This document shows positions 38,776 through 47,510 of a stretch of DNA of 64,000 bases, in pieces; position 1 is the stretch's first letter, and every line of letters begins with the position of its first letter. The stretch covers positions 186,001 to 250,000 of the forward strand of contig CP021237.1 in NCBI GenBank assembly GCA_002151545.1, in the 5' to 3' direction. The translations under genes and the position numbers were made by a program. This stretch comes from Sphingobacteriaceae bacterium GW460-11-11-14-LB5. Lineage in GTDB: Bacteria > Bacteroidota > Bacteroidia > Sphingobacteriales > Sphingobacteriaceae. The notes under the pieces are model-generated. The model did not search any database. It was not told the origin of the DNA and saw only the letters and a program-made list of their open reading frames with translations.

Positions 38776-40598
38776 CGACCTACGCCGGAACCTTTGAGTA
38801 TGGCGCTACTGATGGCCCTATAAGCCAGGCATCATTTTTTTACCCATCTTATATGGCCATCGATCAGGCTGATAATATTTATTTGGTTGCTGGCCAAACT
38901 TCAGCCATACGCAAAATTTCGGCAGATGGGGTAGTTAGTACCTTGGTACCAACTGCAGCACTCAGTTTTCTCGGAAGTTCATACGTTAGTGCAATTGCGA
39001 TTGATGCCAGCGGAAATCTGTATGTTGCTGTAGGTAACGGACTGATGATAAAAAAAATCAGTCCATCTGGGATGGTTACCCATTTTGCCGGCAGCGGTAA
39101 TGTTGGTTCTAATGATGGAAGTGCCAACGACGCGAGCTTTAATAACATCATGGGGCTGGTGGTCGATTCACATGGCGACGTATATGCAAGTGATAATGGG
39201 AATAATATGATCCGCAAAATTTCCCAGACAGGGGTTGTAACAACCTTTGCCGGTAGTCCTTTTGGAGGAACCAGGGACGGCAACATTTCGCAGGCGCAGT
39301 TTTTAGGCCCTGCGGGTTTAGTCATTGATCCAATAGGGAATATTATTGTTTCGGATAGCAAAAACAATCTGATCCGGAAAATTTCTACCACTGGTAACGT
39401 AACTACGCTTGCTGGTAACGGAACAGCTAGCTATGCCGATGGCTTAGGCAACGCCGCTGCATTTAATAGACCAAACGGTATATCGGTAGATGATTTAGGC
39501 AATGTTTATGTGGCAGATTTCCTGAACTACCGTATACGTAAAATAAGCCCTGCGGGGCAGGTTTCTACATTGGCTGGAATGGGCACCTTTACCTCAAAAA
39601 ACGGCGTAGGCACTGCTGCGGGTGTATTGACGCCGATGGGTATTGTGGTCGATCAAAAAGGAAGTGTGATTTTCAGCGAATATAACGGTTCGATGTTAAA
39701 ACGGATTTCGCTCAACGGTTACACTATCAGTCCGGCCTTACCGATAGGTTTAGTGCTTGATAGCAAAACCGGTATCATAAGCGGTACACCCACCAAAGAA
39801 TCTGCTGCTGCAGATTATATTATTACTGCAAACAACCAGGGCGGGGCAGGTACCTCAATAATTAATATTGCGGTAACCGCATTCAATTTGCCAATGGACA
39901 ATTTTGTTATAAAAGGTACCTCTTCTACCTGTCCCGGTGCCAACAGCGGTTCAATTGAAATTACCGCAAAAGAGAAATTGCCTTACCGCGTGGCCATCAC
40001 AGGATACGGTCCAATAAGCGGCCAATTTAATGATCGTATTGTTTTTAATGATCTTCGCCGATTTATATATACCGTTTGTATTACCATTGATGGACAACCT
40101 GATTTTAAACGTTGTTTTACCATTGCTATCGATGAACCACCACCACTAACCGTATATTCTGCTATTAACAATGATAATAAAATAGTGAAACTCCAACTTG
40201 CGGGAGGTGAAAATTATCAGATTACACTTAATGATAAAACTTATAGTACGTCCCAGTCAACGTACAATCTTAAACTGGTAAATGGTATAAACAACTTAAA
40301 GGTACAAACAGATATGGCTTGTCAAGGCATTTATACTGATAAGATACTGATAAGTAATAAATTAATGGCTTATCCAAATCCCTTTAGTGATGAGTTAAAT
40401 ATATTACTGGAAGAAGCAGAAACTGGCAAAGCCAATATAGAGATAGTAGATGCCTCTGGAAAAAAGGTTTACAATAAACAACACGATATTAATTCAGGCA
40501 CCACTACATTACAGCTTTCACAAATGGTGCCTGGGGTATACGTGGTAAAGGTTCGTTTGGCGGCAAAAACAACAATATTTAAAGTATGGAAAAAGTAA
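38745..40598 (+). CDS. Giant surface protein, 3' part with T9SS C-terminal domain
   Basis: 617 residues in the +2 frame relative to the upstream part. It has no signal peptide and begins inside a domain boundary (VPEEIYTNVTTYAG) that matches the upstream IPNALYSEVSTHAGSG. A second NHL propeller (about 10-330, with NNMIRKI and NNLIRKI repeats) is followed by a putative-Ig/cadherin-like piece, a beta-domain, and a type A T9SS sorting domain (about 535-617; NKLMAYPNPFSDELNI, then MVPGVYVVKV). The sorting domain shows the complete protein is meant for type IX secretion. It overlaps the lipoprotein gene by 13 bp. Alone it could not be exported. Confidence 0.8.
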   Translation: MVPEEIYTNVTTYAGTFEYGATDGPISQASFFYPSYMAIDQADNIYLVAGQTSAIRKISADGVVSTLVPTAALSFLGSSYVSAIAIDASGNLYVAVGNGLMIKKISPSGMVTHFAGSGNVGSNDGSANDASFNNIMGLVVDSHGDVYASDNGNNMIRKISQTGVVTTFAGSPFGGTRDGNISQAQFLGPAGLVIDPIGNIIVSDSKNNLIRKISTTGNVTTLAGNGTASYADGLGNAAAFNRPNGISVDDLGNVYVADFLNYRIRKISPAGQVSTLAGMGTFTSKNGVGTAAGVLTPMGIVVDQKGSVIFSEYNGSMLKRISLNGYTISPALPIGLVLDSKTGIISGTPTKESAAADYIITANNQGGAGTSIINIAVTAFNLPMDNFVIKGTSSTCPGANSGSIEITAKEKLPYRVAITGYGPISGQFNDRIVFNDLRRFIYTVCITIDGQPDFKRCFTIAIDEPPPLTVYSAINNDNKIVKLQLAGGENYQITLNDKTYSTSQSTYNLKLVNGINNLKVQTDMACQGIYTDKILISNKLMAYPNPFSDELNILLEEAETGKANIEIVDASGKKVYNKQHDINSGTTTLQLSQMVPGVYVVKVRLAAKTTIFKVWKK

Positions 40599-41281
40599 GA
40601 ATAGTAGTAATAGTTTTGGTAATTGCCATTTTTGCTGGATGTGCTAAAAACCCTGGCGAGCCTGATGTTTTGCTTGGGAAGGCAAATTTACTTCTTCCTT
40701 TAAAAGATCAACCATGTTTAACCGGAACCAATATTACTGCCACAGAAAGTACTGTTGCCTTTAGTTGGCAGCCAGCAGAAAATGCAGAAGGTTATGATTT
40801 GATCATAAAAAATCTGCTTACCAATCAAGTTATTACAATGCGTACGGCTTCGGTATCGCAGAACATAAATTTATTATTGAATACACCATATTCTTGGCAG
40901 GTAAAATCATTGTCGACAAGATCAAGTGAAACACCATTAAGCGAGGTTTGGAAATTTTTTAATGCCGGTCCCGGTCAGATATCCTTTTCACCTTATCCTG
41001 CAGATATGATTTCGCCTTATATGAACCAAAAAATCACAGCTGTTAATGGAAAAGTAAACTTAAAATGGTCTGGAGCAGATCCCGATAAAGATATTGTGGG
41101 CTATAGTGTTTATTTCGGTACAATTGCCAATAACCTGAATACGATTATCGACAATAAGATGGTTACGGAAGCTTCTGATATCAGCGTAGTTCCGGGAAAT
41201 GTGTATTATTGGAAAGTAATTACCAGAGATGCAAGAAGCAATATTTCAGATTCAGGTACAATAAGTTTTACAGTAAATTGA
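40586..41281 (+). CDS. Lipoprotein with fibronectin-III-like domains
   Basis: A 231-residue lipoprotein with lipobox cysteine C19 (FAGC). The mature part has two predicted beta-sandwich domains of the fibronectin-III kind (about 48-125 with FSWQPAENAEGYDLIIKN; about 135-230 with LKWSGADPDKDIVGYSVYFG). The start codon lies inside the last codons of the T9SS protein, overlapping by 13 bp, so expression is coupled. I infer that it anchors or organises that giant protein at the outer membrane. No catalytic motif is seen. Confidence 0.85.
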   Translation: MEKVRIVVIVLVIAIFAGCAKNPGEPDVLLGKANLLLPLKDQPCLTGTNITATESTVAFSWQPAENAEGYDLIIKNLLTNQVITMRTASVSQNINLLLNTPYSWQVKSLSTRSSETPLSEVWKFFNAGPGQISFSPYPADMISPYMNQKITAVNGKVNLKWSGADPDKDIVGYSVYFGTIANNLNTIIDNKMVTEASDISVVPGNVYYWKVITRDARSNISDSGTISFTVN

Positions 41282-41710
41282 TATCAGCTTTCTGATGGAT
41301 ATAAAATCTGGTTTTAAATTTGGTGTAGGACTAAAACATATAGAATAAACTTACCTGGGCTACATTATTCTTTAGGTTAGGGCTTATATTGCCAGTGGTT
41401 TTTGCGCCATGAGTATAAAACAGAATTTCTTCTTTCTGTTAAATTCCGAAAATTTATTAACTTTGTGTCATCCTAATGAACAATCTTTTTAATGTTTAGG
41501 AATTATGACAGCATATATCTACATATCTTCCCCTTCCCAAATTGCCTAATAGGCGATAAAATACTATAATTTGTTTTTATTTGATTGGCTGCCTCAAAGG
41601 TATTCAATTTGCTATTGCACAATGTTTTATTTTCCAATCAAGGGGTATATCCTTACTCAAGGACGAATTGAGACCCACATTCAAGTTAAAGGAAATTAAA
41701 TGGAAGTCCG
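41282..41710. other. 429-bp intergenic stretch
   Basis: The first bases may form a weak ATATCAG/CTGAT hairpin behind the lipoprotein gene. A TAACTTTG element at 41458-41465 fits a -7 box for the next gene, but no clear -33 box precedes it. No coding remnant is evident. Confidence 0.4.
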
Positions 41711-42439
41711 ATGGACACACATGAACTGCCATGCAAGATTAGAAGCGCACGGCAGAAAAAGCGGTTGGTAAAAACAGATCGCGACAAACAACTTATCCGG
41801 CTGAGTAAAAGAAGATCGGAGCTTTGGATACAAAGGCGTGCACTGCCGATGGTACCTCTAGATAAACCCTATCAAAGAGGCTGGAAAAGATATTTTGTAC
41901 TCAGAGCAGATATTGCATTTAGCGTAAGAGCAGAGTTTTATACCGCATTACTTGCTAAGATCAATACAGTTGAATACCACCACGATAAAACATTCCAACG
42001 AAAAAAACGCCGTAAAGGAAGGTATGGATATGAAATCAAAAAGCAATTGCTGCGCGAACTCTCGTCATATTTATGGGAGAGCAGCAATTTAGACCTTACT
42101 GAACAGGAAAAAGCTTGCTTTAGCCAAGTTGAAATGTACAATGTTAAAACACGTCAACAAGAAATTAGGTATGTTTTTAACGAACCGTGGCGGTATAAGT
42201 TAAAAATCGCACCCAATATGGTTACACATAAAAAATTATTGGATACCGATCTTGTAAGGGAATTGGATCTTATTGATAGCCATATCGAACGCAATAACTT
42301 AGAGGGGCGCATACATTTGTTAACTAATGGCCGGAAGAATAATTTTTGGCGGTATTACCAAGGGTTGGCTAAATACAATATGGTGAAGAAAATCCCGAAA
42401 TACAGATCGAAGGAAGCATATTTGGAATTATATTTTTAA
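41711..42439 (+). CDS. Uncharacterised basic 242-residue protein
   Basis: I recognise no family. The protein is cytoplasmic by appearance, without signal or membrane segment, and unusually basic: clusters such as ARQKKRLVKTDRDKQ (about 13-27) and FQRKKRRKGRYGYEIKKQ (about 95-112). It is rich in Tyr, Trp and Phe (about 55-63 RGWKRYFVL; C-terminal NNFWRYYQGLAKYN). The charge pattern suggests nucleic-acid or ribosome binding, which is only a guess. It stands alone between the surface-protein pair and the metal efflux operon, with a 240-nt leader if the 41458 promoter is real. Confidence 0.65.
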   Translation: MDTHELPCKIRSARQKKRLVKTDRDKQLIRLSKRRSELWIQRRALPMVPLDKPYQRGWKRYFVLRADIAFSVRAEFYTALLAKINTVEYHHDKTFQRKKRRKGRYGYEIKKQLLRELSSYLWESSNLDLTEQEKACFSQVEMYNVKTRQQEIRYVFNEPWRYKLKIAPNMVTHKKLLDTDLVRELDLIDSHIERNNLEGRIHLLTNGRKNNFWRYYQGLAKYNMVKKIPKYRSKEAYLELYF

Positions 42440-42543
42440 AATTTAATCAATATTTAAAACAAATCTCAAACTTATTTGTCTTTTAATTTCATTAGTTTGT
42501 TTGGTTTGGTCTTATCCGTGGATGCTGATAAGACAAAATAATT

Positions 42544-42570
42544 GGCCTCATAGAAATATGGGGCTTTCTC
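42544..42570 (+). terminator. Possible terminator upstream of the efflux operon
   Basis: GCCTCAT (42545-42551) pairs with ATGGGGC (42558-42564) with one G-T pair, followed by TTTCTC. Just before it GTCTTATC (42509-42516) pairs perfectly with GATAAGAC (42527-42534). Both lie in the gap after the basic protein gene. Confidence 0.4.
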
Positions 42571-42635
42571 ATTTCTTAACCCGGCATTAATGAAAAGTGT
42601 TAGTGGTTTGGTAACAGACATGATAAACATTGCAG

Positions 42636-42666
42636 TTTGTTTTACACCAGCTCATCATTATATTTG
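42636..42666 (+). promoter_or_regulatory. Promoter of the heavy-metal efflux operon
   Basis: TTTG at 42636-42639 and TATATTTG at 42659-42666 with exactly 19 bp between them are a full Bacteroidetes promoter. The predicted start is near 42670-42673, which bears on the start codon of the first gene. Confidence 0.7.
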
Positions 42667-42670
42667 CAGC

Positions 42671-43051
42671 GTGAACAAAGTTATCCTTTTCTTACTGTTC
42701 CCCATATTGATCTTTAACACGTCTGTTCGTGAAGTTATAAAGGCACCCCAACTTATTGTACATTTTATCCAGCATCATGATATCGATGCACAGATCAGTT
42801 TTATCGATTTTTTGCAGATGCATTATTTTGGACAGGATCTGAATGATAATGACGAAGAAGAGGATATGAAACTGCCGTTTAAAAAAATAGATGGCCACCA
42901 TATCATCTCAATTGGTGTGCCGGCAGAAAAGTTTATTTTATTAAAAGCGGTGTGTCTGAGTCTTTTAGATGATTTTGCTTTCAGCTACCAGCGTATGCAC
43001 CACAATCCTACATTCGGAAGCCTTTTCCGTCCGCCGATTCTTTCGGTTTAA
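42671..43051 (+). CDS. Small exported protein of the CusA-type efflux operon
   Basis: 126 residues from GTG 42671. The frame is open back to ATG 42590, but that extension overlaps a consensus promoter, and the hydrophobic export signal (VILFLLFPILIFN) begins only after the GTG, so I prefer the later start. The mature part has HFIQHHDID and an acidic NDNDEEEDMKLPF stretch with several His, which could bind metal. Small proteins of this appearance often precede CzcA/CusA pumps in Bacteroidetes. It lies 88 bp before the pump gene. A periplasmic metal-binding role is inferred. Confidence 0.65.
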   Translation: MNKVILFLLFPILIFNTSVREVIKAPQLIVHFIQHHDIDAQISFIDFLQMHYFGQDLNDNDEEEDMKLPFKKIDGHHIISIGVPAEKFILLKAVCLSLLDDFAFSYQRMHHNPTFGSLFRPPILSV

Positions 43052-43139
43052 TCCCTACCTATTTTTATGCTAGTTTTTCCCTTGCCCTTTTTAAAACGGC
43101 TTTATGGGATAATATGTCGATCCTTTTAAAATAATTATC

Positions 43140-46100
43140 ATGTTGAATAAGATCATTGGCTTTTCCGTTAGGAATAAGCTGATTATTGCTTTATTCGTGC
43201 TCTCGCTTGTAGGCTGGGGCGCATATGAAGTTACCAAATTACCTATTGATGCCCTTCCCGATATTACCGATAACCAGGTACAGGTCATCACCGTTTCGCC
43301 TTCATTGGGCGCGCCGGATATTGAACGTCTAATTACTTTTCCTATAGAACAATCCTGTAGCAGTATTTCAGGATTAAAACAGATCCGAAGTTTTTCACGC
43401 TTTGGACTTTCACTCGTTACTATTGTCTTTAACGAAGAAACTGATGTGTATTGGGCACGGCAACAGATTGCCGAACGCCTGCAACAGGTTCAACAGGAAA
43501 TTCCGCAGGGTATTGGGTCGCCGGTAATGGCGCCTGTTTCAACCGGTTTGGGCGAAATTTACCAATACGTAGTAAGGCCCAGGAAAGGTTATGAAGGTAA
43601 GTATGATGCACAGGCACTCCGTACCGTTCAAGACTGGATTGTAAGAAGACAGCTTTTGGGAACACCCGGTGTTGCTGAGGTTTCTAGCTTTGGCGGACGG
43701 TTGAAACAGTACGAAGTGGCTGTAAAACAAGATCAGCTTAAGGCCTATGGATTAACTATTGCAGAGATCTTTGATGCCCTGGAGAAAAATAATGAGAATA
43801 CCGGAGGGGCGTATATTGAAAAAGGCCCGACTGTGCTCTACATCAGGAGCGAAGGACTGACGACAAGTTTGGCTGATATTGAGAAAATTGTAGTGAAAAC
43901 CCTTGATAACGGAATGCCCGTGCTGATGGGGCAGGTAGCCAAAGTACAATACGGCTCGGCAATACGTTATGGCGCAATGACTTATAACGCACAGGGTGAA
44001 GTGGCAGGCGCTGTAGTCATGATGCTGAAGGGCGAAAATTCTTCGGTTGTAGTAAAAAGAGTAAAGGATAAGATAGCCGAGATCCAAAAAATGGTGCCCG
44101 AAGGTGTGGTGGTAGAGCCTTTTCTCGATCGGACCAAGATGGTAGATAATGCCATTAGTACAGTGGAAACCAATTTAATGGAAGGTGCACTGATTGTAAT
44201 ATTTGTTCTGGTTTTTTTTCTAGGCAATCTGCGTGCTGGGCTGATCGTTTCGTCGGTCATCCCACTATCCATGCTGTTTGCCATTATACTGATGAACACC
44301 TTTGGGGTTGGCGGCAATTTAATGTCGCTTGGTGCTATTGATTTTGGGCTCATTGTTGATGGATCGGTTATCGTTGTGGAAGCTATTCTCCACCGGTTTT
44401 CGCACAGCAAACATTTCAGAACCCTTAACCGGATCGATCAGAACCAGATGGATGCAGAGGTTGAAAAATCAACTGGCTCAATGATCAAATCGGCCGTATT
44501 CAGTCAGATCATTATCCTCATTGTATATCTGCCTATTTTATCATTGGAAGGCATTGAGGGCAAAATGTTTAAGCCTATGGCCTGGACCATTGCTTTCGCT
44601 ATTCTCGGTGCTTTTATACTCTCGATTACCTATGTACCCATGATGTCTGCATTGTGCCTGAACAAAGTAATCAGCCACAAAAAAAATCTAACCGATAAAT
44701 TAATGGCATGGATAGAACGCCGGTATCAGCCTGTACTGGGTAAGGTGCTTTATTTCCCCAAAACCATATTGGCCGTTACCTTATCCCTTTTCGCCATTTC
44801 TGTTTTCATTATGGGCACACTGGGTGGAGAATTTATCCCACAGTTAGAAGAAGGCGATTTTGCAGTAGAAACACGTTTATTAACCGGGAGTAACCTGAAC
44901 AATACCATCGAGACTACCCAGAAAGCTTCGAAAATTCTATTGGAAAAATTTCCTGAGGTACAGAAAATAGTGACCAAAATTGGAAGTGCTGAAGTGCCAA
45001 CAGACCCTATGCCTTTCGAGGCCGGAGACATGATGGTTATTCTAAAACCTAAAAAAGAATGGACATCGGCCAAATCTTTCCCAGAACTCAGTGCAAAAAT
45101 GACCGAAGCAGTGGAAGTTATCCCCGGGATTACCGTTGGCTTCCAATTCCCTGTGCAAATGCGTTTTAATGAACTGATGACCGGTGCACGGCAGGATGTA
45201 GTGTGTAAGATTTTTGGTGAAGACCTCGATTCGCTGGCCATTTATGCAAAGCGGCTGGGCGCTATTATCGGTACGGTAAACGGTGCCATTAATGTTTACG
45301 AAGAACAGGTTACCGGAATGCCCCAGGTGGTTATTAAGTACAACCGTGATGGAATGGCCAAATATGGTATAAATGTAGGCGATGTAAACCGTGTAGTAAA
45401 TACGGCCTTTGCCGGACAGATTGCCGGGCAGGTGTATGAAGGCGAAAAAAGATTCGATATGGTAGTGCGGTTGGATGAAGCCGCCAGAAAGGATATGCGT
45501 GATGTAGAAAATCTGATGGTACTCACCAAATCAGGTAACCAGGTTCCCTTAAGTATGGTTGCCAATATCGAAGAAGTAGAAGGCGTAAACCAGATTCAAA
45601 GAGAAAATACCAAAAGAAGAATTATTGTCGGCTTTAATGTTAAGGACAGAGATGTGCAGTCTATTGTTGAGGAACTACAGCAAAAAGCCGGGCAAAAATT
45701 AAACCTCTCTAAAGGCTACACCATATCTTATGGCGGCTCTTTCGAAAATATGACGGCCGCTAAATCACGTCTGGCCATTGTGGTACCCATTGCACTGTTA
45801 CTGATCTTTTTACTTTTATATTTCGCCTTCAGTTCAGTAAAGCAGGGTTTATTGATCTACACTGCTATCCCCTTGTCTGCCATTGGCGGAATACTTGCCC
45901 TTTGGATCAGGGATCTGCCTTTTAGCATCTCTGCCGGGGTAGGCTTTATTGCACTGTTCGGGGTTGCTGTACTAAACGGGATTTTACTTGTTACAGAGTT
46001 TAACCGTTTAAAAAAAGAAGGCTGGACTGATGTTAAACGCATTGTAATACATGCCACCAAATCAAAACTCCGTGCGGTGTTAATGACGGCCCTGGTTCCT

Positions 46101-47504
46101 TCCCTGGGCTTTATCCCGATGGCCATTAGCACTGGTGCCGGAGGCGCAGTACAAAAACCCCTGGCTACAGTTGTAATCGGAGGACTACTGGTTTCTACCC
46201 TGTTAACTTTGTTTGTTTTACCCATGTTGTATATATTATTCGAAAAAGGTTTCAGTTATTTCCGTCAGCAAAGAAAATTGGCCGTTATCGCCATTTTTAT
46301 AATTATTGGTTTGCAAAATGCCAATGCCCAGCAGCAGATCAGTCTTAAATCAGCACTAGATACTGCAATGAAAAACAATGTGTTGCTACACATAGCAAAA
46401 ACTGAAGTGCAATATTATCAGCAGCTCGTTAAAACCACTTTCGATGTACCTAAAACCGCGGTAAGTTTCGACTATGGCAAGTTCAACAGTCTTGCAAACG
46501 ACAATAAGGTTTCTGTGGTGCAAAGTTTAGATTTCCCTACGGTTTATGCCAGGCAGCATGCGGTACATAAAATCAATGTAAAAATCAGCGAAGAACAGGT
46601 AAATGGAAAAAAACTTGACCTTAAAACGGAGATAAAGTCTGCTTATTACAATCTTATTTTATTGAAAGAAAAACGTAAACTGTTAATCTGGGCCGACAGT
46701 GTGTATAGTGCTTTTCTGAATAAATCTTCCCAGCGCTTTAAATCGGGCGATGTGGATGTGCTGGAACTGCGAACGGCCGAAAACCAAAAACAACAGATCG
46801 CCAATCAGCTCGAAGTATTGAAAACGGATTATGCACAAAACCTCAACCACTTTAGGTTTTTGCTGGATAGTAAAAGTTTGTTAGAACCTGCAACAGACAG
46901 TGCCATTTATCACGCAAATTTCTTGTTAAAAGCTGAGACAGATAACAGTCCTGCAATTAAACTGAGCGAAGCCCAGCTGGAACTTGCCCAAAAACAAAAA
47001 GCACTCGAAAAAAGCAAACTTATGCCATCATTAAATTTTGGCTACAACAATTCAAGTATTGTGGGTTGGCAGAGCAATAATGCAGGCGCTGAGCAGTATT
47101 TTGATAAGAGCAAGCGGTTTTCATCGGTTAGTGTAGGTGTGGGAATTCCTATATTTTTTGGGGCGCAGCAGTCGCGGATCAAAGCTTCGGAAATTTTAAT
47201 ACAGCAGAAACAGCGGGAACTGGAGCTGACTAAAAAGTCCCTAGATAACGAACTGGAAAATGCCAGGGAACGTTACCAGCAGCTGGAACGGTTGATCGGA
47301 TCTTATCAAAAGGTTTCACTGGCCAATGCAGGCGACATTATCAGATCAGCTACAGCAAAACTTAATGCAGGTGAAATTGCTTATCTCGATTGGGTGATCC
47401 TGATCAACCAATCGATACAGTTAAAGGCAGAATATTATGATAAAGTGCAACAGTTTAATGAAGCGGCATTTGCAATTGAAAGAATTACAGCAACAGACAA
47501 ATAA
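43140..47504 (+). CDS. CusA/CzcA-family heavy-metal RND pump fused to TolC-like outer membrane factor
   Basis: A 1454-residue fusion. Residues about 1-1045 form a metal-type RND pump with 12 membrane helices, two large periplasmic loops and the TM4 proton-relay signature AIDFGLIVDGSV (about 398-409) typical of CzcA/CusA. From about residue 1060 a TolC-type domain follows (ISLKSALDTAMKNNVLL, then long coiled-coil helices), ending at 1454. In other phyla these are separate proteins. The fusion is known in Bacteroidetes. It exports a cation such as Cu, Ag, Zn, Co or Cd; the metal is not determined here. The adaptor gene follows after 6 bp. Confidence 0.95.
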   Translation: MLNKIIGFSVRNKLIIALFVLSLVGWGAYEVTKLPIDALPDITDNQVQVITVSPSLGAPDIERLITFPIEQSCSSISGLKQIRSFSRFGLSLVTIVFNEETDVYWARQQIAERLQQVQQEIPQGIGSPVMAPVSTGLGEIYQYVVRPRKGYEGKYDAQALRTVQDWIVRRQLLGTPGVAEVSSFGGRLKQYEVAVKQDQLKAYGLTIAEIFDALEKNNENTGGAYIEKGPTVLYIRSEGLTTSLADIEKIVVKTLDNGMPVLMGQVAKVQYGSAIRYGAMTYNAQGEVAGAVVMMLKGENSSVVVKRVKDKIAEIQKMVPEGVVVEPFLDRTKMVDNAISTVETNLMEGALIVIFVLVFFLGNLRAGLIVSSVIPLSMLFAIILMNTFGVGGNLMSLGAIDFGLIVDGSVIVVEAILHRFSHSKHFRTLNRIDQNQMDAEVEKSTGSMIKSAVFSQIIILIVYLPILSLEGIEGKMFKPMAWTIAFAILGAFILSITYVPMMSALCLNKVISHKKNLTDKLMAWIERRYQPVLGKVLYFPKTILAVTLSLFAISVFIMGTLGGEFIPQLEEGDFAVETRLLTGSNLNNTIETTQKASKILLEKFPEVQKIVTKIGSAEVPTDPMPFEAGDMMVILKPKKEWTSAKSFPELSAKMTEAVEVIPGITVGFQFPVQMRFNELMTGARQDVVCKIFGEDLDSLAIYAKRLGAIIGTVNGAINVYEEQVTGMPQVVIKYNRDGMAKYGINVGDVNRVVNTAFAGQIAGQVYEGEKRFDMVVRLDEAARKDMRDVENLMVLTKSGNQVPLSMVANIEEVEGVNQIQRENTKRRIIVGFNVKDRDVQSIVEELQQKAGQKLNLSKGYTISYGGSFENMTAAKSRLAIVVPIALLLIFLLLYFAFSSVKQGLLIYTAIPLSAIGGILALWIRDLPFSISAGVGFIALFGVAVLNGILLVTEFNRLKKEGWTDVKRIVIHATKSKLRAVLMTALVPSLGFIPMAISTGAGGAVQKPLATVVIGGLLVSTLLTLFVLPMLYILFEKGFSYFRQQRKLAVIAIFIIIGLQNANAQQQISLKSALDTAMKNNVLLHIAKTEVQYYQQLVKTTFDVPKTAVSFDYGKFNSLANDNKVSVVQSLDFPTVYARQHAVHKINVKISEEQVNGKKLDLKTEIKSAYYNLILLKEKRKLLIWADSVYSAFLNKSSQRFKSGDVDVLELRTAENQKQQIANQLEVLKTDYAQNLNHFRFLLDSKSLLEPATDSAIYHANFLLKAETDNSPAIKLSEAQLELAQKQKALEKSKLMPSLNFGYNNSSIVGWQSNNAGAEQYFDKSKRFSSVSVGVGIPIFFGAQQSRIKASEILIQQKQRELELTKKSLDNELENARERYQQLERLIGSYQKVSLANAGDIIRSATAKLNAGEIAYLDWVILINQSIQLKAEYYDKVQQFNEAAFAIERITATDK

Positions 47505-47510
47505 GATATA

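Noticed and set aside
43982..46225. Several minus-strand open frames of 90-160 codons inside the RND pump gene.
   Set aside because: The pump gene on the plus strand is certain throughout, and the opposite frames are of antisense composition (Ser/Thr/Pro-rich).
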